The translations under genes and the position numbers were made by a program. The notes under the pieces were generated by a model. The model searched no databases. It saw only the letters and a program-made list of their open reading frames with translations, and was not told the DNA's origin. A stretch of DNA of 64,000 nucleotides from DATAUD01 sp036268455 (GTDB lineage: Bacteria; Verrucomicrobiota; Verrucomicrobiia; Limisphaerales; Palsa-1400). Within the stretch, counting starts at the first letter, position 1; the number at the start of each line of letters is the position of its first letter. Shown one piece after another: positions 37,410 through 45,217 of this stretch. The stretch covers positions 1 to 64,000 of the forward strand of contig DATAUD010000043.1 in assembly GCA_036268455.1 (NCBI GenBank), given 5' to 3'.

Positions 37410-37949
37410 TCAAAGCGCGGCGCTTGAACGGCAGCGGAGAAAGCGTGGCTTTATCTGACCCAATGCCGCCGCTTCGACTTCTGAAAACAGTTGTTCCACT
37501 TGATCGGGATTGAGCAGCCGGTGTTTGAAAAGCGCCCGAACATATTCCATGTCCTTTTCGCGGCCTGTGGCCAGTTTGCTTAACGCTATGTCAGCGGGGC
37601 TTAGACGGAGTCCCGCAATCTGATTCGTATTCGTATTCTGGATTCTGGATTCTCACAAGGCGAGACTTCCAATTTTTGGGCAATACCGCCGTCTCGCTTG
37701 TGACACCATGTTCATAAATAGCCAAACGTATCGTGAAAAGGCGATTTTTCCCCTATGGAGCCATCAATAAGATCGCTTTTTTCGGGCGCTTCGGGAGGCC
37801 ATAAATCGGCTTCGTGCGACACCGCGAGTTCCGATGGTGGATCAGGAAAACTCCCGAGTATGGCTTGGCTTTCGATGATAATCAGTTCGCGAGTATCCGT
37901 TATACTTCCAGCCACTCTGATTCACATGTTCAAGCTCAATCCTTTTCAT
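37410..37949 (-). pseudogene. Frameshifted DUF6036-type nucleotidyltransferase
   Basis: Reading from ATG 37949, the start MKRIELEHV breaks into another frame as AGSITDTRELIIIESQAILG, continues through FPDPPSELAVSHEADLWPPE and SDLIDGSIGEKSPFHDTFGY, shifts again (one extra T), runs as EHGVTSETAVLPKNWKSRLV, then shifts near the AGAATCC/AATACG microsatellite into LSPADIALSKLATGREKDM and EYVRALFKHRL. These blocks are collinear with DUF6036-family nucleotidyltransferase-like proteins. Three frame changes are needed, so the gene is dead. The next gene upstream is also damaged. Confidence 0.8.
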
Positions 37950-37968
37950 GAAACGAACGATAAATTTC

Positions 37969-38247
37969 TCAACGCTCCTGAGGCGTCAGGACCCCACAAA
38001 ACGGATCACTTTGCCTCCTCCGCTGGCCTTCTCCAGACTCGTCCAGCAGCACTTGGCGCACTTCCTCCCATGGCCGTTCCAAAATCTCGATCCACTCCCG
38101 ATTCGCGGCGCTGGGATTTTTCTCGAACCATCGTCGGCAGATGCTCCTGGCTCTCTCCAGTCCGCCGCGTTGCGGGTCTTGATCAATCCGATCAACGATG
38201 GCTCTGGCCATTGCCAGGCTGCGTTCGTCTATTTTCTGGTGCGTCAT
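37969..38247 (-). pseudogene. Partner protein of the DUF6036 module, end lost to a nonsense codon
   Basis: The 92-residue frame from ATG 38247 (MTHQKIDERSLAMARAIVDR) is a small helical protein that I associate with DUF6036 nucleotidyltransferase genes in planctomycetes and verrucomicrobia, possibly as an antitoxin-like partner. It stops at TGA 37969 right after CGVLTPQER. Beyond the stop the same frame reads EIYRSFHEKD, and then ends at 37936, overlapping the ATG of the next gene by 14 bases. TGA therefore probably replaced a TGG tryptophan codon. Loss is small and some function may remain. Confidence 0.6.
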
Positions 38248-38308
38248 GTGCGTCAACGCAGAGGTTCGCTCCTTTTGGTCTCCCCTTCAAGTGAGTATCG
38301 GTCCCTGC

Positions 38309-39310
38309 CTAATGACGACCTTCCTCCCCGCCATTTTTCTCGATGACATCTTTGATCTTCACCGGGCAGCCCCCTTGCCGTTTGCTCTCGTCCGCCGCTT
38401 CCATGAACGCGTAGATTTCCAGCGTCTCTTCCGCCGGAACCGGCGCGACGCCTGTTTGAAAAAATTTCACCACCTCGCGCAAAAATGGCGTGTAATTGAC
38501 GTCCAAATCCCTGTCCAAAACCTTCTTTGAGCCAAATACAGTCACTCGATACGGATCGGCCCCGTTACGGATGCCCCGCAAAGTCCCCACCTTGCCATCT
38601 TTCCAAACGCCAGTGACTTCATGCGTATCTGGCGTTGCCGCGCAAGAGACCGTTTCGCAGCCCGTCCCCATAATCGTGTAAAGAGCCTCGGTCGGATGAA
38701 TCCCATACCAAAACAAGTCCGGATGATGCGGTTCCAATTCGCAAGAACCGCACGAACTGGCCCCCCTGAGTTCGCCGACGTTAGTGTGTTTCATCTGCTG
38801 AAGGTTGACGGAATAGCGCAGGCACGAACCGCTAAAAATCGGCGTCCCGTTCTCCTTGGCCTGACGGTAGATCTCCAGGGCGTCGCGCAACGACCCAGCC
38901 ACCGGCTTGTCAATGAACACCGGTTTGTGCGCCTTGATGACCGGCAGCGCTTCCTCCAAATGCGGACGGCCATCGATACTCTCGATCATGACCACATCCA
39001 CGTTGCTCAACAATTCATCGATGCTATCGACAATCTTGACCCCATATTTTTGCTCCATGGTTTTTGCGTAACCCGGCATCCGATCCCAACTTTGAGAAAT
39101 GTCCCTGCTGCCGCCCTTAATCGCGACGACAACCTGTGCCCCCGGAATGAAGTCTTTATCAGTGGAATCATTCAACCGCCGGGTAAATTCCACTGAATGG
39201 GAAGTATCAAGCCCGATCATCCCGACGCGCAAATCAGCCGCCGCCGCCGCAAAGCCAAACACGAAGCAAAGTAAAAATCCGAAGGAATTAAAAAACCGGG
39301 TTGTTTTCAT
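38309..39310 (-). CDS. Secreted Gfo/Idh/MocA-family oxidoreductase
   Basis: The 333-residue protein starts at ATG 39310 with a signal peptide (NSFGFLLCFVFGFAAAAA). The Rossmann part reads LRVGMIGLDTSHSVEFTRR, with the conserved FIDKPVAGS (EKP-type motif with the catalytic-site lysine) near residue 140 and GIHPTEALYTIMG in the second domain. Family members oxidise sugars or related polyols with NAD(P). Exported members are common in Verrucomicrobia and Planctomycetes. Its start overlaps the end of the CTERM-protein gene by 23 bases. Confidence 0.85.
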   Translation of the reverse strand: MKTTRFFNSFGFLLCFVFGFAAAAADLRVGMIGLDTSHSVEFTRRLNDSTDKDFIPGAQVVVAIKGGSRDISQSWDRMPGYAKTMEQKYGVKIVDSIDELLSNVDVVMIESIDGRPHLEEALPVIKAHKPVFIDKPVAGSLRDALEIYRQAKENGTPIFSGSCLRYSVNLQQMKHTNVGELRGASSCGSCELEPHHPDLFWYGIHPTEALYTIMGTGCETVSCAATPDTHEVTGVWKDGKVGTLRGIRNGADPYRVTVFGSKKVLDRDLDVNYTPFLREVVKFFQTGVAPVPAEETLEIYAFMEAADESKRQGGCPVKIKDVIEKNGGEEGRH

Positions 39311-40082
39311 CAACAGGGCCACCATGCTGCCCACCTCGCCCCGATGATGTCAAATGTTCCAATTGCTTTCGTCGCCTTGTACGGACCGAGGCCAGTGCTG
39401 GTGTCCCGCGCTTCGCCCAAACAATTAAACCGGCGCACACGAACGCCAGCATTCCACCCGTAGAGGCTCCATCCGGAACACTGGAAGGAGGATCGAGCAA
39501 AACGAGCTGATTTTGAGCCGCGGTGCCGTTCGCGTTCCACATTTGCAAGATTTCCACATCATAAACTCCGTTGTCAGCGTTGGTCGCGGCGCTCCCCAAA
39601 GTATTCGTCGCAAGCTCATAGAACGGATCGGTCGCCAACGAAGGAAAACCGGCGTAACTTTGACCGCCCTGCAATGCCCAGAGCGCGGCCTGCAATTCGC
39701 CTGCGTCGGCCTTTCGTATCGCGGCGTTGGCGTAGTTATATCCAGCCAATTGACCCAGCCCAAACTCGTAATAAAGATACGCCGCCCCTTCCGAGAGCGC
39801 CCGCCCCTGGCTGTCGTAATCGGACAGCGTATAGGTGTAAGTCGTGTTTGGGGAGAAATCCACCGATGCCTGAACACAGAATGTTTCAAAATCGCTGCCA
39901 ATCGTTGCGGCGGGAGCATAATTGACGATGAAATCCCCCGTCGTCGCCGCCGAAAACTCGCCGCCGACGCTGTAAGAATAAGCATTCTGCGTGAGTGTAA
40001 CCGAGTCTGCCGCTTGTGCCAGAGAGGCCGAGGTTAGCAACAAAACTGTCGCAATTCTAATAAAGTTGTTGTTTGAAAACAT
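39288..40082 (-). CDS. Secreted protein with VPDSG-CTERM-like sorting tail
   Basis: The 264-residue protein starts at ATG 40082 with a signal peptide (ATVLLLTSASLAQAA). The body is a Ser/Thr/Tyr-rich beta domain with one Cys (DFETFCVQASVDF), like other surface-displayed CTERM proteins. Near the end is SSVPDGASTGGMLAFVCAGLIVWAKR, a VPDSG-type motif, a membrane helix and a basic stop, expected to be cut by an exosortase-like enzyme. Unusually, 38 more residues follow (TRRRKQLEHLTSSGRGG and on), and these overlap the next gene. No exosortase is in the window. Confidence 0.7.
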   Translation of the reverse strand: MFSNNNFIRIATVLLLTSASLAQAADSVTLTQNAYSYSVGGEFSAATTGDFIVNYAPAATIGSDFETFCVQASVDFSPNTTYTYTLSDYDSQGRALSEGAAYLYYEFGLGQLAGYNYANAAIRKADAGELQAALWALQGGQSYAGFPSLATDPFYELATNTLGSAATNADNGVYDVEILQMWNANGTAAQNQLVLLDPPSSVPDGASTGGMLAFVCAGLIVWAKRGTPALASVRTRRRKQLEHLTSSGRGGQHGGPVDENNPVF

Positions 40083-40296
40083 CGTATAAAACAAATAGCC
40101 AGCCGCGCTAAACCTGCTCAAGAGGGTCGCAACATTGCTACCAACAGTAAGTAAAAGCAAGCCGCGTACCGTTTCTGGACAGACGTGGCTAGAAACTGGA
40201 CAGATTCAGATTGCTACGTAACTGATTTATCATAAGCATCTTGTGTCAACGCGGCGGCGTGGAAGCTGATTCCAAGAATTGAGAATGGACCGACCT
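40083..40296. promoter_or_regulatory. Upstream region of the CTERM gene
   Basis: This intergenic stretch holds two copies of CTGGACAG (within TTTCTGGACAGAC and GAAACTGGACAGATT), 21 bases apart around 40170-40205. They could be a regulator site or a repeat remnant; no gene is seen. Confidence 0.3.
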
Positions 40297-40656
40297 TTAC
40301 GGCTTAATCTTTCCTGCGATACGCCCAAACCAAAATCCCGAGAAGATAAGCGCGACTGCCGATGCTCCGGTAAACCACATCAGCAAAGGAACCGGCAGCC
40401 AGAACCAGGCGGCGACTGTTGCTCCCGCCGAAACGGCGCCGAAAACGTAATAATAGACAGAATTGGCGCGCGCGCTTTGAAGGCTTTTTTCCAGAAGAAA
40501 TTCGATCGAGCGTTCGTTGCGCGCCAAGGCAGTCGCGCATTCACCTTCACACGTTAATCTGGTGGAAATCGCGGCGCTTGCGCATTGCCGGCACAACGCC
40601 CTTCCGCAGTAAGCGCAGATGCCGATTGCCTCCAGATCGTGCCGCGAACATTTCAA
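40297..40656 (-). CDS. B-box-like zinc-binding protein with two membrane helices
   Basis: The 119-residue protein begins with a B-box-type zinc site: CSRH, CAYCGRALCRQCAS and a further Cys in CEGEC (residues 3-40). It ends with two membrane helices (~65-88 VYYYVFGAVSAGATVAAWFWL and ~91-113 LLMWFTGASAVALIFSGFWFG). Bacterial proteins with a short B-box and membrane helices are common but lack a known role. It stands alone, transcribed in the same direction as the AddA-like gene 40 bases away. Confidence 0.65.
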   Translation of the reverse strand: MKCSRHDLEAIGICAYCGRALCRQCASAAISTRLTCEGECATALARNERSIEFLLEKSLQSARANSVYYYVFGAVSAGATVAAWFWLPVPLLMWFTGASAVALIFSGFWFGRIAGKIKP

Positions 40657-40696
40657 GGTGCTTAAATTTTGACGCCCTACGCCAAAATGTCGAAGA

Positions 40697-43600
40697 TTAA
40701 ATGGGTGAGTCCAGTTCGACAGTATGCCGCCGCGAAAGAAAATGGAGCCACCGTCGAGTCACTGGCCTTTGGTGAATCCGGGCAATCGCTTCAGCATACA
40801 GCGCCAGTTGCGGCCGGTATATTTCAATCTTCCTGTTTAATTGATCCTGTGGGAACTGGTCCGTTTTAAAATCCAGAATCCAAATCTCCTCCGGCAGGAA
40901 AGCCGCCAAGTCCACCACGCCCTGAACGACAACGAATTCATCCGCTCCCGCCGGCGCAAAATCCTCGCAACCCAGCCGCGCCAATTCCGCCGGAGCAAAG
41001 CGCGCCGTAAACGCCAATTCACGACGAATCGTCGCTGACACCCCGAGCAATTGCCGTCCCTCATCGGATTTCCAAAACGCCGCCAATCCTTCAAAATCCA
41101 GGTTCGCAACCTCCTCGGCGCTCAACTTTTTACACTCCCGCAAACGCTCCGCTTCCGCTCGCAACCCCTCGATGGACTGCGCGCGCTCCAGCGCTAATGA
41201 TTCCAGAAAAGCGTGATGCGCCGAGCCGATTTCGGTGGCAGTCAGCCGTCCGTCCGCGACCGGGCGGCGCGAAGGCGTCGCATCGAATGCAAACATGGGG
41301 GATGCCTCTTCTTCCTCGCCCGCCATTTGCCTGCGAAGGAGCGACACGGAAGCCTTGGCCGGAAGCTCCGTTTCCGCGCGAAAAGGGTAGCGCCAGTCCA
41401 AGCGATCCCGGATTTCCGGTGAAATGTCCACCGCATCGGAGACCTTCGCCGTCGCGGATGCGTCAGTTCCGACTGGCGAATCGTCATCGGAGACAGTCCA
41501 GATCAGAAGGGAATTTGCGCCACTCTTCGCAGGATTAGCCGAGACCGCAAGCCAGTTTCCGATCCAATCCAAATAGTTGGTGTTGCCGAGAATATCGGCT
41601 TCGCACAATCCGCGTCCGGCGTGTTCGGGCCACCGTTCCTCCAGGCTTTTTTTCGAGACCGTCCCCGCCAGAATCAGGCGTTGAGCGGCGCGGGTGACGG
41701 CCACATAAAGGAGGCGGATTTCCTCCCCGAGCAGTTCCCGCTTTTGGCGGCGACAGGCAAGCCAATGCGGCAGACTTGGATAAAATTGGGCCGTCCCCGG
41801 CGGCTTGATTTGCGGACAAAGCCCGAATTTTTCATCAATGACAATTCGCTGTCTGAGGTCGTCGAAATTGAATTTCTTCCCAAGGTCCGCCACAACGACG
41901 ATGGGGAATTCCAAACCCTTGCTCTGGTGAATAGTCATCAGCCGAACGGCGTCGGATTCCGGCGGGGCCGCGGGCTCGATGTCAATTTCACCTTCCTGCT
42001 GCGCTTCGAGAAATCGAAGAAAACGCGGAAGGCTCTCGCCGAGTCCGCCGTCGAACTGGCGGGCCAGATGAAGAAAGCGCTCGACATTGCCACGCCGTTC
42101 TTCCCCGCGATCCCGGGTTCCCGCCCAATCAGCGTAGTGCGTTTCGTCAATTATACGTTCAAGGCACTGTGAAACGGCGGCGCGGCGCGAGAGACGGCGC
42201 CATTCACGGAAGCGTTTCAAAAACTGGCCGGCTTTTTCGGCAGCCGGTGACTCTGTAGTTTTTTCGGTGTCACGCTGCCAATCGACCAGCGCCGTCCAAA
42301 AACGCCCATAGGGATGCCCAATGCGAATGATTGCGAGGTCGGTGGAAGTCAATCCAACAATCGGCGAGAGCAAAACGGCAAGCAAAGGGAGGTCCTGCAA
42401 CGGGTTATCCAGGAGTTGCAGCAGTGCAAGGAAGTCCCGCGCCTCCGCGGTTTCATGAAATCCCCCTCGCGCCGCGATTAACGGAATGCCCAGCCGGCTG
42501 AACTCCTTGACGTAAGCGCCAGCCTTGCCGCGCCGCGTGCGAAGCAAAATGACCATGTCCCGCCACGTCGCGAGGCGGCGCGAATCGCCGTCAAGTATTG
42601 GAACATTCGCTTGCTTCAGTTCCAGCAAACGCCGGCCCACCATCCGTGCTTCCCTCTCGGCGTCGGACGTGTTTTCGCCTTCTTCGTCTTCGGCTTTGCG
42701 GGTCGAGCGGCGCAGGAGCAATTCCACCGGCGGCGGAGATGTCGCGGAAGCCTCGAGCGCGGCGCGCAGGGGCCGGGCGCCAAAACGCAAACGGGCGGAC
42801 TCGTCGTACGTCACGCCGCCGACACTTTCGCGCATCAGCGGCGCGAAGAGGGCGTTGACGAAATTGAGAATGCCTTCGTGGCTTCGAAAATTTTCCGATA
42901 ATCCCACGACTCGTCCGGCGGGGCCCTCCTTCGCCCATGCATCCTTATATCTGACGAAGATGCCCGGATCGGCGAGCCGGAACCGGTAAATACTTTGTTT
43001 GACATCGCCTACCAAAAAACGGTTGGCCGCCGCGCCTTCGCGGGAGAGCGCCTGGATGATCGCCTCTTGCGCGCCGTTGATGTCCTGGAATTCATCGACA
43101 AACACCAGGCGCAGTTGCGCCCGCCACTTTTGCGCGATCTCGCTTGGGCGGTTTTTGTCCCACAGCAATTTCAGGGCAAATTGTTCCAGGTCTTGAAAAT
43201 CGATTCCGCCCTCCCGGCGCTTCGCCTGGGCAAACGCTTCATCGAAGCGCATTGCGGCGTCGAGCAACGCGAGCATCGGCGTTCGAACCCAGCTCCAGTC
43301 CTCGACGAGCGGGTCGCTTTTCCCGACGGCGCAGAGAGAATGCAAAAACGCCGCCTCGGTAAAAATCTCCTTGATGGGTTCCCGCAATGGACCTTTTGGG
43401 CGCGGCCAGGTTTTATCCGCATCAAGAACAGCCGTCAAAGCCGCGGCGAATTGTTCTCGCGACGGGGTTGTCGGCAAACTGTCCAGCGCGACCGCGCATT
43501 GAGAAGCGTTTTGGTTGACTGGCAATAGTTGCTGAAGCGCGGGAAGCCACGAGCGCCGCCAATTTTCCAGCGCCTCCATGAGCCAGGCTCGCCATTCGTC

Positions 43601-44203
43601 AGGGTCCTCGCGTTGAAAGCGCGCGATTTGCGCGGCGAACCAGCCGGTGGGATCGCGCAAGGTTCGCGAATATGTGCGCAGACGGCGGATGGCCTCCCGC
43701 ACAGGCTGGTCCCAATCGCCGCCCTGGGCCTGGATGAATTGCTGGATGGCCAGCGCGGAAGGAGTTTCGGAGGCGTAGATTTCGTTGAGCACAGCATCCA
43801 ATGTTTGGCGCGCGAGCAATTCCGTTTCTTCGTTGGACAAAACGGTCACTCGCGGCTCCAGCCCCAATTCATAGAAATGCTGGCTGACGAGGCGAAAACA
43901 AAAACTGTGCAGCGTGGAAATGTGCGCTGTTTCCAAAAGGGCCAATTGTTCGGCCCGGCGCGCCGTCGCCATCGAGGCGGCTTCCAATGCGGCGCGCAGA
44001 CGCTGGCGCACTTCCGTGGCGGCGGCCTGCGTGAAGGTGACCATGAGAATCTCATCCACGCTTGCCGGGTCCGTCTCATCGAGCAGCCGGGCGACGCATC
44101 TTTCAACCAAAGTGCGTGTTTTGCCCGCTCCCGCTCCGGCGACCACGAGAATGTTGCCTCGGGCGGAGACGGCTTCTGTTTGTTCGAGGGAAAGATGACT
44201 CAC
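40697..44203 (-). CDS. AddA-like UvrD-family helicase-nuclease
   Basis: The 1168-residue protein fits AddA, the helicase-nuclease subunit for double-strand break resection. It has Walker A VVAGAGAGKTRTL near residue 20, the TFTQAAATEVRQRL motif, LRLVFVDEFQDING (Walker B) near 369, RFLVGDVKQSIYRFR, RLMTIHQSKGLEFPIV, and a C-terminal PD-(D/E)XK nuclease: GSAHHAFLES, VVQGVVDLAAF and IWILDFKTDQ near 1109. There is no AddB gene beside it; the flanking genes are unrelated. Its partner may lie elsewhere or it may act alone. Confidence 0.88.
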   Translation of the reverse strand: MSHLSLEQTEAVSARGNILVVAGAGAGKTRTLVERCVARLLDETDPASVDEILMVTFTQAAATEVRQRLRAALEAASMATARRAEQLALLETAHISTLHSFCFRLVSQHFYELGLEPRVTVLSNEETELLARQTLDAVLNEIYASETPSALAIQQFIQAQGGDWDQPVREAIRRLRTYSRTLRDPTGWFAAQIARFQREDPDEWRAWLMEALENWRRSWLPALQQLLPVNQNASQCAVALDSLPTTPSREQFAAALTAVLDADKTWPRPKGPLREPIKEIFTEAAFLHSLCAVGKSDPLVEDWSWVRTPMLALLDAAMRFDEAFAQAKRREGGIDFQDLEQFALKLLWDKNRPSEIAQKWRAQLRLVFVDEFQDINGAQEAIIQALSREGAAANRFLVGDVKQSIYRFRLADPGIFVRYKDAWAKEGPAGRVVGLSENFRSHEGILNFVNALFAPLMRESVGGVTYDESARLRFGARPLRAALEASATSPPPVELLLRRSTRKAEDEEGENTSDAEREARMVGRRLLELKQANVPILDGDSRRLATWRDMVILLRTRRGKAGAYVKEFSRLGIPLIAARGGFHETAEARDFLALLQLLDNPLQDLPLLAVLLSPIVGLTSTDLAIIRIGHPYGRFWTALVDWQRDTEKTTESPAAEKAGQFLKRFREWRRLSRRAAVSQCLERIIDETHYADWAGTRDRGEERRGNVERFLHLARQFDGGLGESLPRFLRFLEAQQEGEIDIEPAAPPESDAVRLMTIHQSKGLEFPIVVVADLGKKFNFDDLRQRIVIDEKFGLCPQIKPPGTAQFYPSLPHWLACRRQKRELLGEEIRLLYVAVTRAAQRLILAGTVSKKSLEERWPEHAGRGLCEADILGNTNYLDWIGNWLAVSANPAKSGANSLLIWTVSDDDSPVGTDASATAKVSDAVDISPEIRDRLDWRYPFRAETELPAKASVSLLRRQMAGEEEEASPMFAFDATPSRRPVADGRLTATEIGSAHHAFLESLALERAQSIEGLRAEAERLRECKKLSAEEVANLDFEGLAAFWKSDEGRQLLGVSATIRRELAFTARFAPAELARLGCEDFAPAGADEFVVVQGVVDLAAFLPEEIWILDFKTDQFPQDQLNRKIEIYRPQLALYAEAIARIHQRPVTRRWLHFLSRRHTVELDSPI

Positions 44204-44259
44204 GCGGACTCTTTATATCTTAAAGCGATCCGCTTTGCTCGCCGAAAAACGGCGGGCGT

Positions 44260-45156
44260 TCAGGCTTTTTTCAACAATCCCTGAACGCCAAGCCAGTCCG
44301 CAAAGCGTTCAATCCAATGGTCCGATGGCAGATGCTGCCGACGCATTCCAAAACCGTGGCCGCCTTTGGAATAAAGGTGCAACTCAGCTTGCTTCCCCGC
44401 GGCAATCCAGTCCTGGTATATTGCGACGCTTTGCGGCGCCAAATGCAACGGGTCATCCGACGCCGCCAGAACAAAGGCGGGCGGCGCGTCCTTGGGAACT
44501 CCGTTTCCTTTGATCGCCCAACTGTAAGCGGGATAAATGGGCGCGACGAAATCCGGCCGGGTTTCGGCCGTGTAGTTCATGGCCACCGAGACTGCCACGG
44601 TCCCGCCCGCGGAAAAGCCAATGATTCCGATTCGGTTCGGATTGACTTCGTACTCAGCCGCGTGGGCTCGAAGATAACCGATGGCCGCATTGCCGTCCGC
44701 CAGTGCCAGTTTGACGACAGGGGCCACTACTTCATCCAACGGCTCGTGAGCCATCATTTCGCGCGTCGGATCGTCCGTTTTGCATTCGACAAGCCGGTAT
44801 TTCAACACGAAGCAAGTGACCCCCTTTTTGTTGAGCCAGCGCGCGACATCAAAACCTTCGCTGTCGATGGACAAAGCGAAAAACCCACCGCCGGGGCAGA
44901 TCACAACGGCGGTGCCATTGGCTTTTCCGGCTTCAGGCGAAAAAACGGTCAGCGTTGGATTAACCACATTGAACACAACCCGCGTCTTCCAGAGGTTGGT
45001 GCGGTTTTCCTGCTCCGTTTGTTTCCAATCCTCCGAGCCGGGCGCGGGCCCGTCATAGAGGCGAATTACTTTCTCCTGGGCCATGGCATTAAAGCACAAA
45101 AGTGCTAGGAAAACCACCGCGGCGGCAAGCAAAGAGCGTGTCATTCCGTGTTTCAT
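44260..45156 (-). CDS. Secreted alpha/beta hydrolase, BD-FAE/acetyl-esterase type
   Basis: The 298-residue protein has a signal peptide (LLAAAVVFLALLCFNAMA) and an alpha/beta-hydrolase fold with the oxyanion block VVICPGGGFFALSIDSEGFDVARWL, the nucleophile elbow GIIGFSAGG, and late catalytic Asp and His (LAASDDPLHL, YSKGGHGFGMR). Members deacetylate xylan or cleave feruloyl esters. A role in plant polysaccharide breakdown is inferred. It is 57 bases upstream of the AddA-like gene on the same strand, with no functional link apparent. Confidence 0.85.
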   Translation of the reverse strand: MKHGMTRSLLAAAVVFLALLCFNAMAQEKVIRLYDGPAPGSEDWKQTEQENRTNLWKTRVVFNVVNPTLTVFSPEAGKANGTAVVICPGGGFFALSIDSEGFDVARWLNKKGVTCFVLKYRLVECKTDDPTREMMAHEPLDEVVAPVVKLALADGNAAIGYLRAHAAEYEVNPNRIGIIGFSAGGTVAVSVAMNYTAETRPDFVAPIYPAYSWAIKGNGVPKDAPPAFVLAASDDPLHLAPQSVAIYQDWIAAGKQAELHLYSKGGHGFGMRRQHLPSDHWIERFADWLGVQGLLKKA

Positions 45157-45217
45157 AATAAATTATGTATTTCACAACGGCGGTCCGCCCAACAGCATTT
45201 TCGCGATTATTATAATG

